In this document: positions 1 through 7,105 of the stretch, piece by piece
Layout of the letters: each line of letters begins with the position of its first letter
Numbering within the stretch: position 1 is the first letter of the stretch
Origin: an uncultured Rhodospirillales bacterium
GTDB lineage: Bacteria; Pseudomonadota; Alphaproteobacteria; Acetobacterales; Acetobacteraceae
DNA length: 9,307 bases
Direction: 5' to 3'
Assembly (NCBI GenBank): GCA_903844785.1
Contig: CAIMVB010000377.1
Span: 1-9,307, forward strand
Made by a program: the position numbers and the translations under genes
Notes under the pieces: generated by a model
Databases searched by the model: none
The model's input: the letters and a program-made list of their open reading frames with translations, nothing else
What the model was told of the DNA's origin: nothing

Positions 1-13
1 CCACCGGTCCATC

Positions 14-538
14 CTACCGCCCCAACACCCCCCGCACCGTTTCAATCGGCATCAGCATCACCCGCTCCCCGAGCGGCGATCTGACAAACCCATGCGCCTC
101 GTAAAACCGCGCCGCATCCTCATCAATCGCATGCGCCACAACGCCGCGCACGCCAGCGATTTCGGAAGCCGCAAGGCAGCGCCGCAGCGCATCGGCCAAT
201 AGCGCCGAACCCAAGCCGCGCCCGCGCCATGCGGCATCAACCGCCAGCCGGCCAATCAGCAACAGCGGCACCGCATCGGGCATGCCGCGGCGCAGCTTTG
301 CCGAAGGCAGCGCCTGGCGTTGTTCCAGCGCGGTCGAGATCGAAAAATACCCCACCACGCGCCCCGGCGCGTCCGAAGGGCAAACCACATAGGTCCGCGC
401 GGAAAGCCCTTCGCTCGCCCGCGCCCTGTCCCGCAGCCAGGCGTCGAGCGAATGGTGAAGGCCATTCGAAAAGCCGGAACAATCATGCGCGGCGCTCAGC
501 GGTTCCGGCGCGCGCAATAAGGGCGCGGCAGCCCTCAC
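14..538 (-). CDS. GNAT-family acetyltransferase toxin (TacT-like)
   Basis: About 174 aa. It carries a GNAT acetyl-CoA pyrophosphate loop, RGRGLG at residues 105-110, after the beta-strand LLLIGRLAVD, and a late FYEAHGF motif whose Tyr (about 146) is where TacT-type toxins have their catalytic Tyr. The N-terminal RAPEPLSAAHDCSGF and the later RTYVVC are typical of GNAT toxins paired with DUF1778 antitoxins; characterised members acetylate the amino group of aminoacyl-tRNAs and block translation. I chose the GTG at 538 because it makes a GTGA overlap with the antitoxin stop, the usual sign of translational coupling. A TTG at 547 (three codons longer, inside the antitoxin gene) and a TTG at 517 are alternatives; GGGAGG at 539-545 lies too close to the GTG to settle it. 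The reading frame is intact, and length and motifs suggest an active enzyme. The tRNA target cannot be read from sequence. Confidence 0.85.
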   Translation of the reverse strand: MRAAAPLLRAPEPLSAAHDCSGFSNGLHHSLDAWLRDRARASEGLSARTYVVCPSDAPGRVVGYFSISTALEQRQALPSAKLRRGMPDAVPLLLIGRLAVDAAWRGRGLGSALLADALRRCLAASEIAGVRGVVAHAIDEDAARFYEAHGFVRSPLGERVMLMPIETVRGVLGR

Positions 539-816
539 GCCTCCCAAGGTGCTTTCCGGTTGAGCCTTGCGCGGGCCTTGGCGGAAGGCGCGGGCGGCGC
601 ATCCAGCAGCTTCAGAAAACGCGCATGGGCTTCGTCATCCAGGAAGAAGCTGCGCTGATCCAGAAGCCTCTCCAACGCCTCATGCCGCGCGCTTTCCAGC
701 ATGAATTCAGAAAGCTTCTGCCCATGCATGGCGGCGGCGCGGTTGAACAGCGCCTTGGTCTCGGCCGAGGCGCGGATTTGGATGACATCATCCTTCGGGC
801 GGGCGGAAGCGGGCAT
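535..816 (-). CDS. DUF1778 ribbon-helix-helix antitoxin (TacA-like)
   Basis: 93 aa. The N-terminal part, with VIQIRASAETKALFNRAAAM followed by GQKLSEFMLESARHEA, is the ribbon-helix-helix fold of DUF1778 antitoxins: a DNA-binding strand at about residues 11-16 and two helices at about 18-46. The C-terminal part (about 50-93) is the segment that in this family wraps and neutralises the partner GNAT toxin. A short FFLDDEAHARFLKLLDAPP stretch matches the family's C-terminal helix. The gene comes first in the operon and its stop overlaps the toxin start, the usual antitoxin-then-toxin order. A promoter and a perfect inverted repeat lie directly upstream, which fits autorepression by the antitoxin or the complex (inferred from the family). 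The ATG at 816 has only a weak CAGG ribosome site 8 nt upstream. Confidence 0.88.
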   Translation of the reverse strand: MPASARPKDDVIQIRASAETKALFNRAAAMHGQKLSEFMLESARHEALERLLDQRSFFLDDEAHARFLKLLDAPPAPSAKARARLNRKAPWEA

Positions 817-842
817 GGCGAATACCTGAATGGTAGGCGCTT

Positions 843-870
843 AAACTAGAATTTGTATGGCTCTTGTCAA
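843..870 (-). promoter_or_regulatory. Sigma-70-like promoter of the toxin-antitoxin operon
   Basis: On the minus strand a perfect TTGACA (870-865) is followed after 16 bp by TAGTTT (848-843, 4 of 6 matches to TATAAT). Transcription would start near 836, about 20 nt before the antitoxin ATG. The consensus -35 with a poorer -10 fits a promoter held down by a repressor on the overlapping inverted repeat. Confidence 0.6.
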
Positions 871-877
871 TACAAAT
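851..877. promoter_or_regulatory. Inverted-repeat operator of the toxin-antitoxin operon
   Basis: ATTTGTAT at 851-858 is matched exactly by its reverse complement ATACAAAT at 870-877 across an 11-bp spacer. This AT-rich palindrome stands out in GC-rich surroundings and covers the -35 box of the promoter reading into the antitoxin. Ribbon-helix-helix antitoxins usually bind such repeats and repress their own operon, so an operator is the natural reading. Binding itself is inferred. Confidence 0.65.
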
Positions 878-883
878 CGGGGC

Positions 884-898
884 GCGGGCTAGGCCCGC
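884..898 (-). terminator. Weak hairpin at the nagZ stop codon
   Basis: GCGGGC (884-889) and GCCCGC (893-898) form a 6-bp stem with a 3-nt loop spanning the nagZ stop. It sits where the nagZ operon would end, before the toxin-antitoxin promoter. No T-run follows on the minus strand, so it is at best a poor intrinsic terminator, and read-through into the toxin-antitoxin genes remains possible. Confidence 0.25.
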
Positions 899-1920
899 TC
901 CGTCGGGTCCCCCTCCCCCACCGCTGCCACCGGCCCGGCCAGCCCGGCATCGCGCAAGCTCCGCAGCGCTGCCATATCGCCCGCGCCAAAGCCGCGCCGC
1001 GCCGCGTCAGCCAAAGCCAGGCGCCGCAAGGCATCATCGCTCAGCACCGGGCAATCGGGCAGTAAGGCCGCGGCATCAGCAAGCTTACCCGTGCAATGCA
1101 GCAGCACATCGCAGCCCGCCGAAAGCGCGGCACCGGCCAGGTCATTCGCCATGCCGGCCAATGCGCCCATCGCCAAATCATCCGTGATCAGCACGCCATC
1201 AAAACCAATCTCGCTCCGGATCACGTTTTGAATGACGAAGGGGGAGAGTGTCGCGGGCAGGCGCGCATCCCAAGCCTCATACAAAACATGCGCTGTCATG
1301 GCCCAGGCGCCACTGCCGGCCAGCGCCTGGAAGGGCGCGATATCGGCGGCGAGCGCGGCTGCATCCACAGCAACGCGCGGCAATTCATGATGGCTATCGG
1401 CCAAAGCACGACCATGGCCAGGGATATGCTTGATCACCGGAATGCAGCCGGCCGCTTGCAGCCCTGCGATGCAGGCCGCGCCCAGCCGAGCGATCTCATT
1501 CGGATCAGCGCTGAAGGCGCGATCACCAATCACCTGATGCGCGCCTGGCAGCCGCAAATCCAGAACCGGCGCGCAGACAACATCAAGCCCGGCATCACGG
1601 CACATGCGCCCAAGCAGCAGCGCATTGGCGCGTTGCGCCATTTCAGGCAGCGCTTCAAACCGCGCGGCGGCGGGGAAGGCTTCCCAATGCGGCGGCTTCA
1701 ACCGCGCAACGCGCCCGCCTTCCTGGTCAATCAAAATCGGCGCGGCTTCGCCCAGCACATCGCGAATCTCAGCCGTCAGCGCGCGTAATTGCGCTGGGTC
1801 TTGGATATTGCGCGCGAAGAGAATGGCGCCCAATGGCGGGCACTTCCGCCAAAGCGCGGCTTCCTCAGCACTCAGGCGCGGCCCGGCCAGGCCAAGTATC
1901 ACAGCACGCGGCGGCGCCAT
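889..1920 (-). CDS. nagZ: Beta-N-acetylhexosaminidase (peptidoglycan recycling)
   Basis: 343 aa, a single-domain glycoside hydrolase family 3 enzyme of the usual NagZ length with no signal peptide, so cytoplasmic. Motifs run in family order: IDQEGGRVARL (about 64-74), KHIPGHG (164-170) followed by D175-S-H177 of the mobile loop carrying the NagZ Asp-His catalytic dyad, and ITDDLAMGAL (245-254), where D247 is the expected nucleophile. NagZ removes GlcNAc from GlcNAc-1,6-anhydroMurNAc peptides taken up during wall turnover; in some bacteria its products signal beta-lactamase induction. The ATG lies 5 nt after the stop of the SPOR-protein gene with no clear ribosome site, suggesting translational coupling. 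It is the last gene of the dgt-argS-SPOR-nagZ run. In many Alphaproteobacteria scpA and scpB come next, whereas here a toxin-antitoxin pair does. Confidence 0.95.
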   Translation of the reverse strand: MAPPRAVILGLAGPRLSAEEAALWRKCPPLGAILFARNIQDPAQLRALTAEIRDVLGEAAPILIDQEGGRVARLKPPHWEAFPAAARFEALPEMAQRANALLLGRMCRDAGLDVVCAPVLDLRLPGAHQVIGDRAFSADPNEIARLGAACIAGLQAAGCIPVIKHIPGHGRALADSHHELPRVAVDAAALAADIAPFQALAGSGAWAMTAHVLYEAWDARLPATLSPFVIQNVIRSEIGFDGVLITDDLAMGALAGMANDLAGAALSAGCDVLLHCTGKLADAAALLPDCPVLSDDALRRLALADAARRGFGAGDMAALRSLRDAGLAGPVAAVGEGDPTERA

Positions 1921-1925
1921 CAGGC

Positions 1926-2759
1926 TCAGCCGCCAATCACGGTGCAGGGAATGCTGCGGCCCTTCATTTCTTCACAAAAGGCGCGCGCGGTGGCCGCATC
2001 GGCAAAACCACCGGTGCGGATGCGATACAGCGGCGTCTGTCCTTCCCGTTCAAAGGGCGTCAGCGTGACCCGCCGATTGCCCAGGAATTCCGGGGCGCGG
2101 CGCTGCAGGCGCTGCCATTCCGCTTGCGCCCCCGCTTCCGAGGGCAGTGCCCCCAATTGCACCTGCGCCCGGCCATTCGGGACTGGGGCGAAGCGGTTCG
2201 CGGCCTGTGGTACCGGGGCTGGCAAGTTTGGCGCATTCAGTGCGGAAGCAGTTCCTGCCGGGGCGTTATGGGGCGTATTTGCGGGCGGTGCACCCGCGGC
2301 CGCCGGGGCACCATTGCGCGGCGCGGCGGCTTGAGGGGCGGCTGGCGCTGGCGCGGCTGGGCCCGGCGCCACAACGGCCGGGGGCGGCGCATTGCGGGCG
2401 GCTTCCTGCGCGGCACGTTCGGCCAATTGCGCGCGTAATTGATCCACACGGGGGTTTTCCGCCTCTGGCGCCAATCCGCCCGAAGCCTGGGCGCGCGGGC
2501 CGCGATTGCGGTCAAAAATCAGTTCATCCTGATTGGGGACGCGCAAGCCGCCGGGATTATCGGGCCGCACCTTGATAGGCCGCGCATCGGCCTCAATCAA
2601 CGGGGCCTGGCGGCCGCCACCGCGCGTGAATCCCCAAACCAGCGCCGCAATCACGGCGCCCACGGCCAGCACGCTGCCCGCGATGATAATCATGCGCCAA
2701 GGCGGGCCATCGCCCCCTTTGCGGCGAAGCCTATAGGCCGGAACTGGAACTTCCCTCAC
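1926..2759 (-). CDS. SPOR-domain membrane-anchored cell-wall protein
   Basis: 277 aa. A short basic cytoplasmic N-terminus is followed by one hydrophobic segment (about 23-43), a charged stretch, a long Ala/Pro-rich low-complexity linker (about 123-195) and a C-terminal SPOR domain (about 196-277: GRAQVQLGAL, then PLYRIRTGGFADAATARAFC and a final IPCTVIGG). This is a single-pass inner-membrane protein with a periplasmic SPOR domain. SPOR domains bind glycan strands stripped of stem peptides, which marks division septa. The start is a GTG backed by a GGGGGA ribosome site 5 nt upstream. It lies 30 nt after argS and 5 nt before nagZ, an arrangement common in Alphaproteobacteria. It resembles FtsN or DamX only in architecture; I see no FtsN-specific motif and give no symbol. 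Confidence 0.88.
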   Translation of the reverse strand: MREVPVPAYRLRRKGGDGPPWRMIIIAGSVLAVGAVIAALVWGFTRGGGRQAPLIEADARPIKVRPDNPGGLRVPNQDELIFDRNRGPRAQASGGLAPEAENPRVDQLRAQLAERAAQEAARNAPPPAVVAPGPAAPAPAAPQAAAPRNGAPAAAGAPPANTPHNAPAGTASALNAPNLPAPVPQAANRFAPVPNGRAQVQLGALPSEAGAQAEWQRLQRRAPEFLGNRRVTLTPFEREGQTPLYRIRTGGFADAATARAFCEEMKGRSIPCTVIGG

Positions 2760-2764
2760 GCCTA

Positions 2765-2770
2765 TCCCCC
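2765..2770 (-). promoter_or_regulatory. Ribosome binding site fixing the GTG start of the SPOR protein
   Basis: GGGGGA on the minus strand lies 5 nt upstream of the GTG at 2759. It supports GTG initiation within the 30-nt gap after argS. Confidence 0.6.
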
Positions 2771-2789
2771 GATCGGCGCTGGAATAATG

Positions 2790-4625
2790 TCAGCGCATTT
2801 CCTCGACCGGCGTCACCCCCATGACGCCAAGGCCGGAACGAATGACACTTGCCGTAGCCGCCACCAGCGCAAGCCGGGCGGCCGTGGCGCCCGGTTCATC
2901 CTCTCGGATGAAGCGGAGCGTCGAGTCTTCGCGGCCTCGATTCCACAATACATGAAAATCGGCCGCCAAGTCATGAAGGAAAAACGCGATTCGGTGCGGT
3001 TCACGCGCCATTGCGGCGGCTTCCACCACGCGCGGCCAGGAAATCAGCCGCCGGATCAGGTCCAACTCCGCCTTGTCCCGCAAATGCTCAAGCGGCGCGG
3101 CGGTAAGCGCGGCGCCGCTGGGCTCACCCGCCTGGCGGAGGACGGAACGGCAGCGGGCATGGGCGTATTGCACGTAAAATACCGGGTTCTCGCGGGTTTG
3201 TTCCACAACCTTGTCCAGGTCGAATTCCATCTGCGCGTCGGATTTGCGCGTCAGCATGGTGAAGCGCACCGCATCGCGGCCCACTTCTTCGATCAAATCG
3301 CGCAGCGTCACATAAGTCCCGGCGCGCTTGGACATGCGCACGGGCTCACCGGCCTTCATCACATGCACAATCTGACAGAGCACAACTTCCAAGGGCACGC
3401 GCCCATCGGATAGCGCCTTCACGGCAGCCCCCATGCGGGAGACATAGCCGCCATGATCTGCGCCCCAAACATCAATCAGCAGATCATAGCCGCGCTTCAG
3501 CTTATCCGCATGGCAGGCGATGTCATTGGCGAAATAGGTGTTGGAGCCATCAGATTTCTTGAGCGGGCGATCCACATCATCGCCAAACCCCGTTGACCGG
3601 AACAGCAATTGCGGGCGCGGTTCCCAATCATCTGGCGTCTTGCCCTTGGGCGGTTCCAGAACGCCTTCATAAAGCAAGCCCTTGGCTTCAAGTGCTGCAA
3701 TCGCGGCATCCGTTGCATTCGCTTCCACCAGCGCGCGTTCAGAAAGGAACACTTCCTGCGTGACGCCAAGCAATTCCAGATCCTCACGGATCGCGATCAT
3801 CATCATCGCAACGGCACGCTCCCGCGCCATATCCAGCCAGGCGCGATCCACGAACCAGCCAAGCTCCAGCGCGCTGGCCACACCAGCTGCGGCCTGTGCG
3901 GCGCTGGGTGTGCCTTCAATGCGTTGCGGCGCAAGTGATGCCCCGTGATGCTCGGCCAAAGCTTCGCCTACCGCGACCAGGTAATCACCACGATATTGCA
4001 GCGTCACGCCAAAGCGGTGTTCCACCTGTTCGGCGGTCCATTCCTCAAGATTGGGCTCGATCACACGCAAATAACGCCAATATGCCGCCCAACCCAAGGC
4101 CGCGACCTGCGCGCCGGCATCATTCACATAATATTCCTTGGTGACGGCAAAGCCGGCCTTGCCGAGCAGATTGGCCAAAGCATCCCCCACCACCGCGCCG
4201 CGGCAATGCCCGACATGCATCGGCCCCGTTGGATTGGCCGAGACATATTCCACATTGACGCGCCGCCCCGCGCCAATGGCGCTATCGCCATAGGCCTCCC
4301 CGGCGCCCAGCATCACCGTGATCTGCCCCGCCAGATGGCTTTCCTTGAGCCGCAAATTGACGAAGCCCGGCCCCGCCGCTTCAGCCGCCTCAACCACCGG
4401 CAGCGCCGCGAGTTTTTCCACCAGCGCAGCGGCAATCTTCGCCGGCGGCAGGCGCGCGGGCTTGGCAATCACCAAGGCGGCATTGGTTGCCATATCGCCA
4501 TGCGCGGCCTCACGCGGGGGTTCCACCTGCACGCGCGCCAGCACATCGGCGGGCAAATCAGGATAAAGTGCGGTCAGCGCCGCGCGCACCTGTTCCGCCA
4601 TGGCGGTGAAAATATTCTGGGTCAT
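2790..4625 (-). CDS. argS: Arginyl-tRNA synthetase
   Basis: 611 aa class I aminoacyl-tRNA synthetase that charges tRNA-Arg with arginine in the cytoplasm. The N-terminal Add1-like domain (about 1-110, with REAAHGDMATNAAL) is followed by the catalytic core with VSANPTGPMHVGH (128-140), HVGH being the HIGH motif. YYVNDAGAQV (165-174) and VWGADHGGYVSRMGAA (386-401) follow, then RMSKRAG (430-436), the KMSKS equivalent, and a C-terminal anticodon-binding DALR domain containing VQYAHAR. It is slightly longer than a typical bacterial ArgS, with extra residues around 188-255 between the HIGH motif and the rest of the core. All landmarks are present, so it should be active. The ATG is 7 nt after the dgt stop, consistent with co-transcription. 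Confidence 0.97.
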   Translation of the reverse strand: MTQNIFTAMAEQVRAALTALYPDLPADVLARVQVEPPREAAHGDMATNAALVIAKPARLPPAKIAAALVEKLAALPVVEAAEAAGPGFVNLRLKESHLAGQITVMLGAGEAYGDSAIGAGRRVNVEYVSANPTGPMHVGHCRGAVVGDALANLLGKAGFAVTKEYYVNDAGAQVAALGWAAYWRYLRVIEPNLEEWTAEQVEHRFGVTLQYRGDYLVAVGEALAEHHGASLAPQRIEGTPSAAQAAAGVASALELGWFVDRAWLDMARERAVAMMMIAIREDLELLGVTQEVFLSERALVEANATDAAIAALEAKGLLYEGVLEPPKGKTPDDWEPRPQLLFRSTGFGDDVDRPLKKSDGSNTYFANDIACHADKLKRGYDLLIDVWGADHGGYVSRMGAAVKALSDGRVPLEVVLCQIVHVMKAGEPVRMSKRAGTYVTLRDLIEEVGRDAVRFTMLTRKSDAQMEFDLDKVVEQTRENPVFYVQYAHARCRSVLRQAGEPSGAALTAAPLEHLRDKAELDLIRRLISWPRVVEAAAMAREPHRIAFFLHDLAADFHVLWNRGREDSTLRFIREDEPGATAARLALVAATASVIRSGLGVMGVTPVEEMR

Positions 4626-4632
4626 GGAAATC

Positions 4633-5781
4633 TCAGCCTGAAATATCGGGGTCGGTCATGCGCCGGTGTTCTTCCAGCGCGAAGCGGTCTGTCATGCCGG
4701 CGATATAATCGCAAACCACCAGCGCGGCTTGGGCGGAACCTGCTTCCCCGGCGCGGGCGCGCCAGAGAGGCGGCAGCATGGCCGGCCCGCCATGCAGCAG
4801 GCTGAACAGCACCTGCACCACGCGCTTCGATTTCGCCATGGTGCGATTGACGCGCCAATGCCGATACATGCGCTGGAACAGAAACTCACGAATGGCCAGG
4901 TTGGCGCGCGCCATATCCTCAGAAAACACCACCATGGGCCGGTCAGCGGCGCGAATATCAGCCACCGTCGCGGGTTTCAGCGTGGCAAGGCGCCGCGTTG
5001 CCTCGGCAGCCACATCGCCCACCATGCGGTTGATCACGCGGCGGATCATCTCAGGCGCCAGGCGCTCCGTGACCGCATCCGGCGAAGCGGCACGCGCGGC
5101 GGCCAAAGCCTCACCAATCACCGGCAGGGCGCCAACCTCATCCAAGGTGAACAAGCCAGCGCGCAACCCATCATCCAGATCATGGTTGTTATAGGCGATA
5201 TCATCCGCGATGGCGGCGATCTGCGCCTCGGCCGAGGCATAGCTCGTCAAATCCAGCGCGTGGCGCGCATCATATTCGGCAATATAGGGCGATGGCCGGC
5301 GCAAGGGGCCGTTGTGTTTGGCGAGCCCTTCCAAGGTTTCCCAGGTCAGATTCAAACCATCAAACCCGGCGTAACGGGTTTCGAGTTGCGTCACGACGCG
5401 GAGCGACTGCGCATTATGGTCAAACCCGCCATAGGGCTTCATCGCCGCATTCAGCGCATCTTCCCCGGCATGGCCGAAGGGCGGATGCCCCAGATCATGC
5501 GCAAGCGCCAGCGCCTCGGCCAAATCCTCATCCAGGCGCAAAAGTCGCGCGATGGACCGCGCAATCTGCGCCACTTCAATGGAATGGGTCAGGCGCGTGC
5601 GGAAATGATCACCTTCGTGATAGATAAACACCTGCGTCTTGTATTGCAGGCGCCGAAAGGCCGTGGCGTGGATGATACGGTCCCGGTCCCGCTGAAAGGG
5701 TGACCGCGCATCGCCGCCCGCTTCTGGGTGAAGCCGGCCACGAGATGTCTCCGGCAGCACCGCATAGGGGGCCAGGTTCAT
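4633..5781 (-). CDS. dgt: Deoxyguanosinetriphosphate triphosphohydrolase-like protein (type 2)
   Basis: 382 aa HD-domain metalloenzyme of the dGTPase family, which hydrolyses dNTPs to deoxynucleoside and triphosphate and so trims the nucleotide pool. Seen from the N-terminus: SRGRLHPE, the family signature FQRDRDRIIHATAFRRL (about 29-45), YHEGDHFRTRLTHSIEV with H66, ALAHDLGHPPFGHAGE with H95-D96, and ADDIAYNNHDLDDG with the distal metal-binding Asp (193-194). The C-terminus DYIAGMTDRFALEEHRR is also characteristic. I chose the ATG at 5781 because MNLAPYAVLPE is where type-2 family members begin. A TTG at 5859 would add 26 residues without family character. It heads the minus-strand run with argS 7 nt behind, and it diverges from erpA. 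Confidence 0.92.
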   Translation of the reverse strand: MNLAPYAVLPETSRGRLHPEAGGDARSPFQRDRDRIIHATAFRRLQYKTQVFIYHEGDHFRTRLTHSIEVAQIARSIARLLRLDEDLAEALALAHDLGHPPFGHAGEDALNAAMKPYGGFDHNAQSLRVVTQLETRYAGFDGLNLTWETLEGLAKHNGPLRRPSPYIAEYDARHALDLTSYASAEAQIAAIADDIAYNNHDLDDGLRAGLFTLDEVGALPVIGEALAAARAASPDAVTERLAPEMIRRVINRMVGDVAAEATRRLATLKPATVADIRAADRPMVVFSEDMARANLAIREFLFQRMYRHWRVNRTMAKSKRVVQVLFSLLHGGPAMLPPLWRARAGEAGSAQAALVVCDYIAGMTDRFALEEHRRMTDPDISG

Positions 5782-5912
5782 GAGGAGAGCCGCCTTTGGG
5801 GCAAGATCATCGCGGCAATGGCGGAGGCGGGCATGGAAAGACTGGGTTTCCGTCTGCAAATGAAGGAAATGCGCTTTACCACCCGCGCCGCGCGCGCCGC
5901 AACGTTTGGTGA

Positions 5913-5941
5913 TTGGAAGCGGCGAGCAAACTGCCTATGTT
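5913..5941 (+). promoter_or_regulatory. Possible promoter of erpA-xthA
   Basis: TTGGAA (5913-5918) and TATGTT (5936-5941) are spaced by 17 bp in the 181-nt divergent gap between dgt and erpA. Both boxes match consensus only partly, and the predicted start near 5948 would leave a leader of only about 15 nt. I see no convincing IscR- or iron-responsive palindrome here and no clear promoter for dgt on the other strand. Confidence 0.3.
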
Positions 5942-5948
5942 AATAACC

Positions 5949-5954
5949 AAGGAG
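5949..5954 (+). promoter_or_regulatory. Ribosome binding site fixing the erpA start
   Basis: AAGGAG, 8 nt upstream of the ATG at 5963. It selects this ATG over in-frame upstream codons. Confidence 0.75.
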
Positions 5955-5962
5955 TCCCCACC

Positions 5963-6316
5963 ATGCCGGATGGCAGCACCAGCCCCGCCCCGTTTCGCGT
6001 CACCCCCCGTGCGGCGGCGCAAATCGCCGATATCGCCGCCCGCGAAGGTCGCCCGGATGCTGGGCTCAGGCTGGCCGTGGAAGCGGGCGGCTGTTCCGGC
6101 TTTCAATATAAATTCGGCCTGGAAGATGTGGCGGCGGCGGATGATCTCGTAATTGGTGAAGGCAAGGGCCGGGTTTTCGTGGACCCTGTCTCGCTTGATC
6201 TACTGATGGGCGCTGAATTGGATTGGGCGGAAGCGCTGATTGGCGCGCATTTCGCCATCAATAACCCGCAGGCGAGCTCCGGCTGCGGCTGCGGTTCTTC
6301 CTTCGCGATCGGCTGA
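5963..6316 (+). CDS. erpA: A-type iron-sulfur cluster carrier (ErpA/IscA/HesB family)
   Basis: 117 aa. It has the family fold signature: VTPRAAAQIADIAA at the N-terminus, then LRLAVEAGGCSGFQYKF with Cys44, and the C-terminal SSGCGCGSSF with Cys108 and Cys110. These three cysteines bind and pass on Fe-S clusters to apo-enzymes. The length fits single-domain carriers. The strong ribosome site AAGGAG sets the start. An erpA-type label is used because alphaproteobacterial carriers standing outside isc/suf operons are generally called ErpA, but IscA or SufA cannot be excluded from sequence alone. It diverges from dgt and is followed after about 4 nt by xthA, the pairing seen in many Alphaproteobacteria, so the two are probably co-transcribed. 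Confidence 0.92.
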   Translation: MPDGSTSPAPFRVTPRAAAQIADIAAREGRPDAGLRLAVEAGGCSGFQYKFGLEDVAAADDLVIGEGKGRVFVDPVSLDLLMGAELDWAEALIGAHFAINNPQASSGCGCGSSFAIG

Positions 6317-6320
6317 TCCC

Positions 6321-7097
6321 CTGCTCCGCATTGTTACCTTCAACGTCAATTCCATCCGTGCGCGCGCGGCCCATGTCGCGCGCTTTCTGGAACGGCAAAA
6401 GCCCGATTTGGTGTTTTTGCAGGAAACCCGCTGCACGGCGGAACAAGTGCCGGCGATGGAATTCGCGGGGCTTGGCTACAAGACCCATGCGGTGGGTCAG
6501 ACTGGCGGGCGCAATGGTGTGGCTGTGCTATCGCGCATCCCGTTTGAGGTTCTGGCCGAAGCACTCCCCGGCGATGCCGAAGATACCCAGGCGCGCTATA
6601 TCGAAGTGGCGGCGGCGGGCATCCGCGCGGCGGGGATCTATTTGCCCAATGGCAATTCGGGCGGCGAAGCGGGCTTTGCCTATAAGCTTGCCTGGATGGA
6701 CCGGCTGCGGGCTTTGGTGGCTGAAAGGCTGGATGCCTTCACCCCCTTCGCGGTGCTTGGCGATTACAATGTCTGCCCAACCGAAGCCGACCTTGCCCCC
6801 GGCGCCCTGCCGGCCACCGATGCGCTGGTCCATCCCGAAAGCCGGGCGCGCTACCGCGCACTGGTACATTTGGGGATGACGGATGCGCTCCGCGCACTCC
6901 ACCCATCGGAAACGCTCTACACATATTGGGATTACGGCGCGGCCTTTGAAGCCAATCGCGGCCTTCGTATTGATCACGCCCTGCTCAGCCCTGAATTGGC
7001 CGAAAGGCTGGAAGCCTGTGAGGTTGATGTAGCGCCGCGCGCTGAGGCGCAGCCTTCGGATCACACGCCCCTGATCGTCACCCTGCGAGACGCGTAA
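6321..7097 (+). CDS. xthA: Exodeoxyribonuclease III / AP endonuclease
   Basis: About 258 aa, an EEP-superfamily enzyme of exonuclease III type that cuts DNA at abasic sites and removes 3' blocking groups in base-excision repair. In numbering from the proposed start: FNVNSIRAR (N8, N10), LQETRC with metal-binding E35, GIYLPNGN (Y107, N110), GDYNVCPTEAD (D148, N150), RGLRIDHALLS (D218) and SDHTPLIV (D247, H248). These match the E. coli catalytic set in order. The start is uncertain: homologues begin with M-(K/R)-I, and the codon at that place is CTG (6321), 4 nt after the erpA stop. No ATG or GTG lies in frame nearby, and the only upstream start codon, TTG at 6240, is inside erpA and would add a 27-residue tail that is merely erpA read in another frame. 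Probably translated by coupling to erpA. Confidence 0.9.
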   Translation: MLRIVTFNVNSIRARAAHVARFLERQKPDLVFLQETRCTAEQVPAMEFAGLGYKTHAVGQTGGRNGVAVLSRIPFEVLAEALPGDAEDTQARYIEVAAAGIRAAGIYLPNGNSGGEAGFAYKLAWMDRLRALVAERLDAFTPFAVLGDYNVCPTEADLAPGALPATDALVHPESRARYRALVHLGMTDALRALHPSETLYTYWDYGAAFEANRGLRIDHALLSPELAERLEACEVDVAPRAEAQPSDHTPLIVTLRDA

Positions 7098-7105
7098 GGC
7101 TCAGC

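Noticed and set aside
2439..3413. Long plus-strand open frame opposite the SPOR gene and argS
   Set aside because: It is the antisense shadow of two clear genes; its translation is rich in Arg, His and Pro and shows no domain. The same holds for the plus-strand frames at 229-849, 1096-1788, 3945-4805, 4666-5703 and 8352-9161.
5782..5859. N-terminal extension of Dgt from a TTG at 5859
   Set aside because: Family similarity begins at the ATG at 5781, and the extra 26 residues look like untranslated leader.
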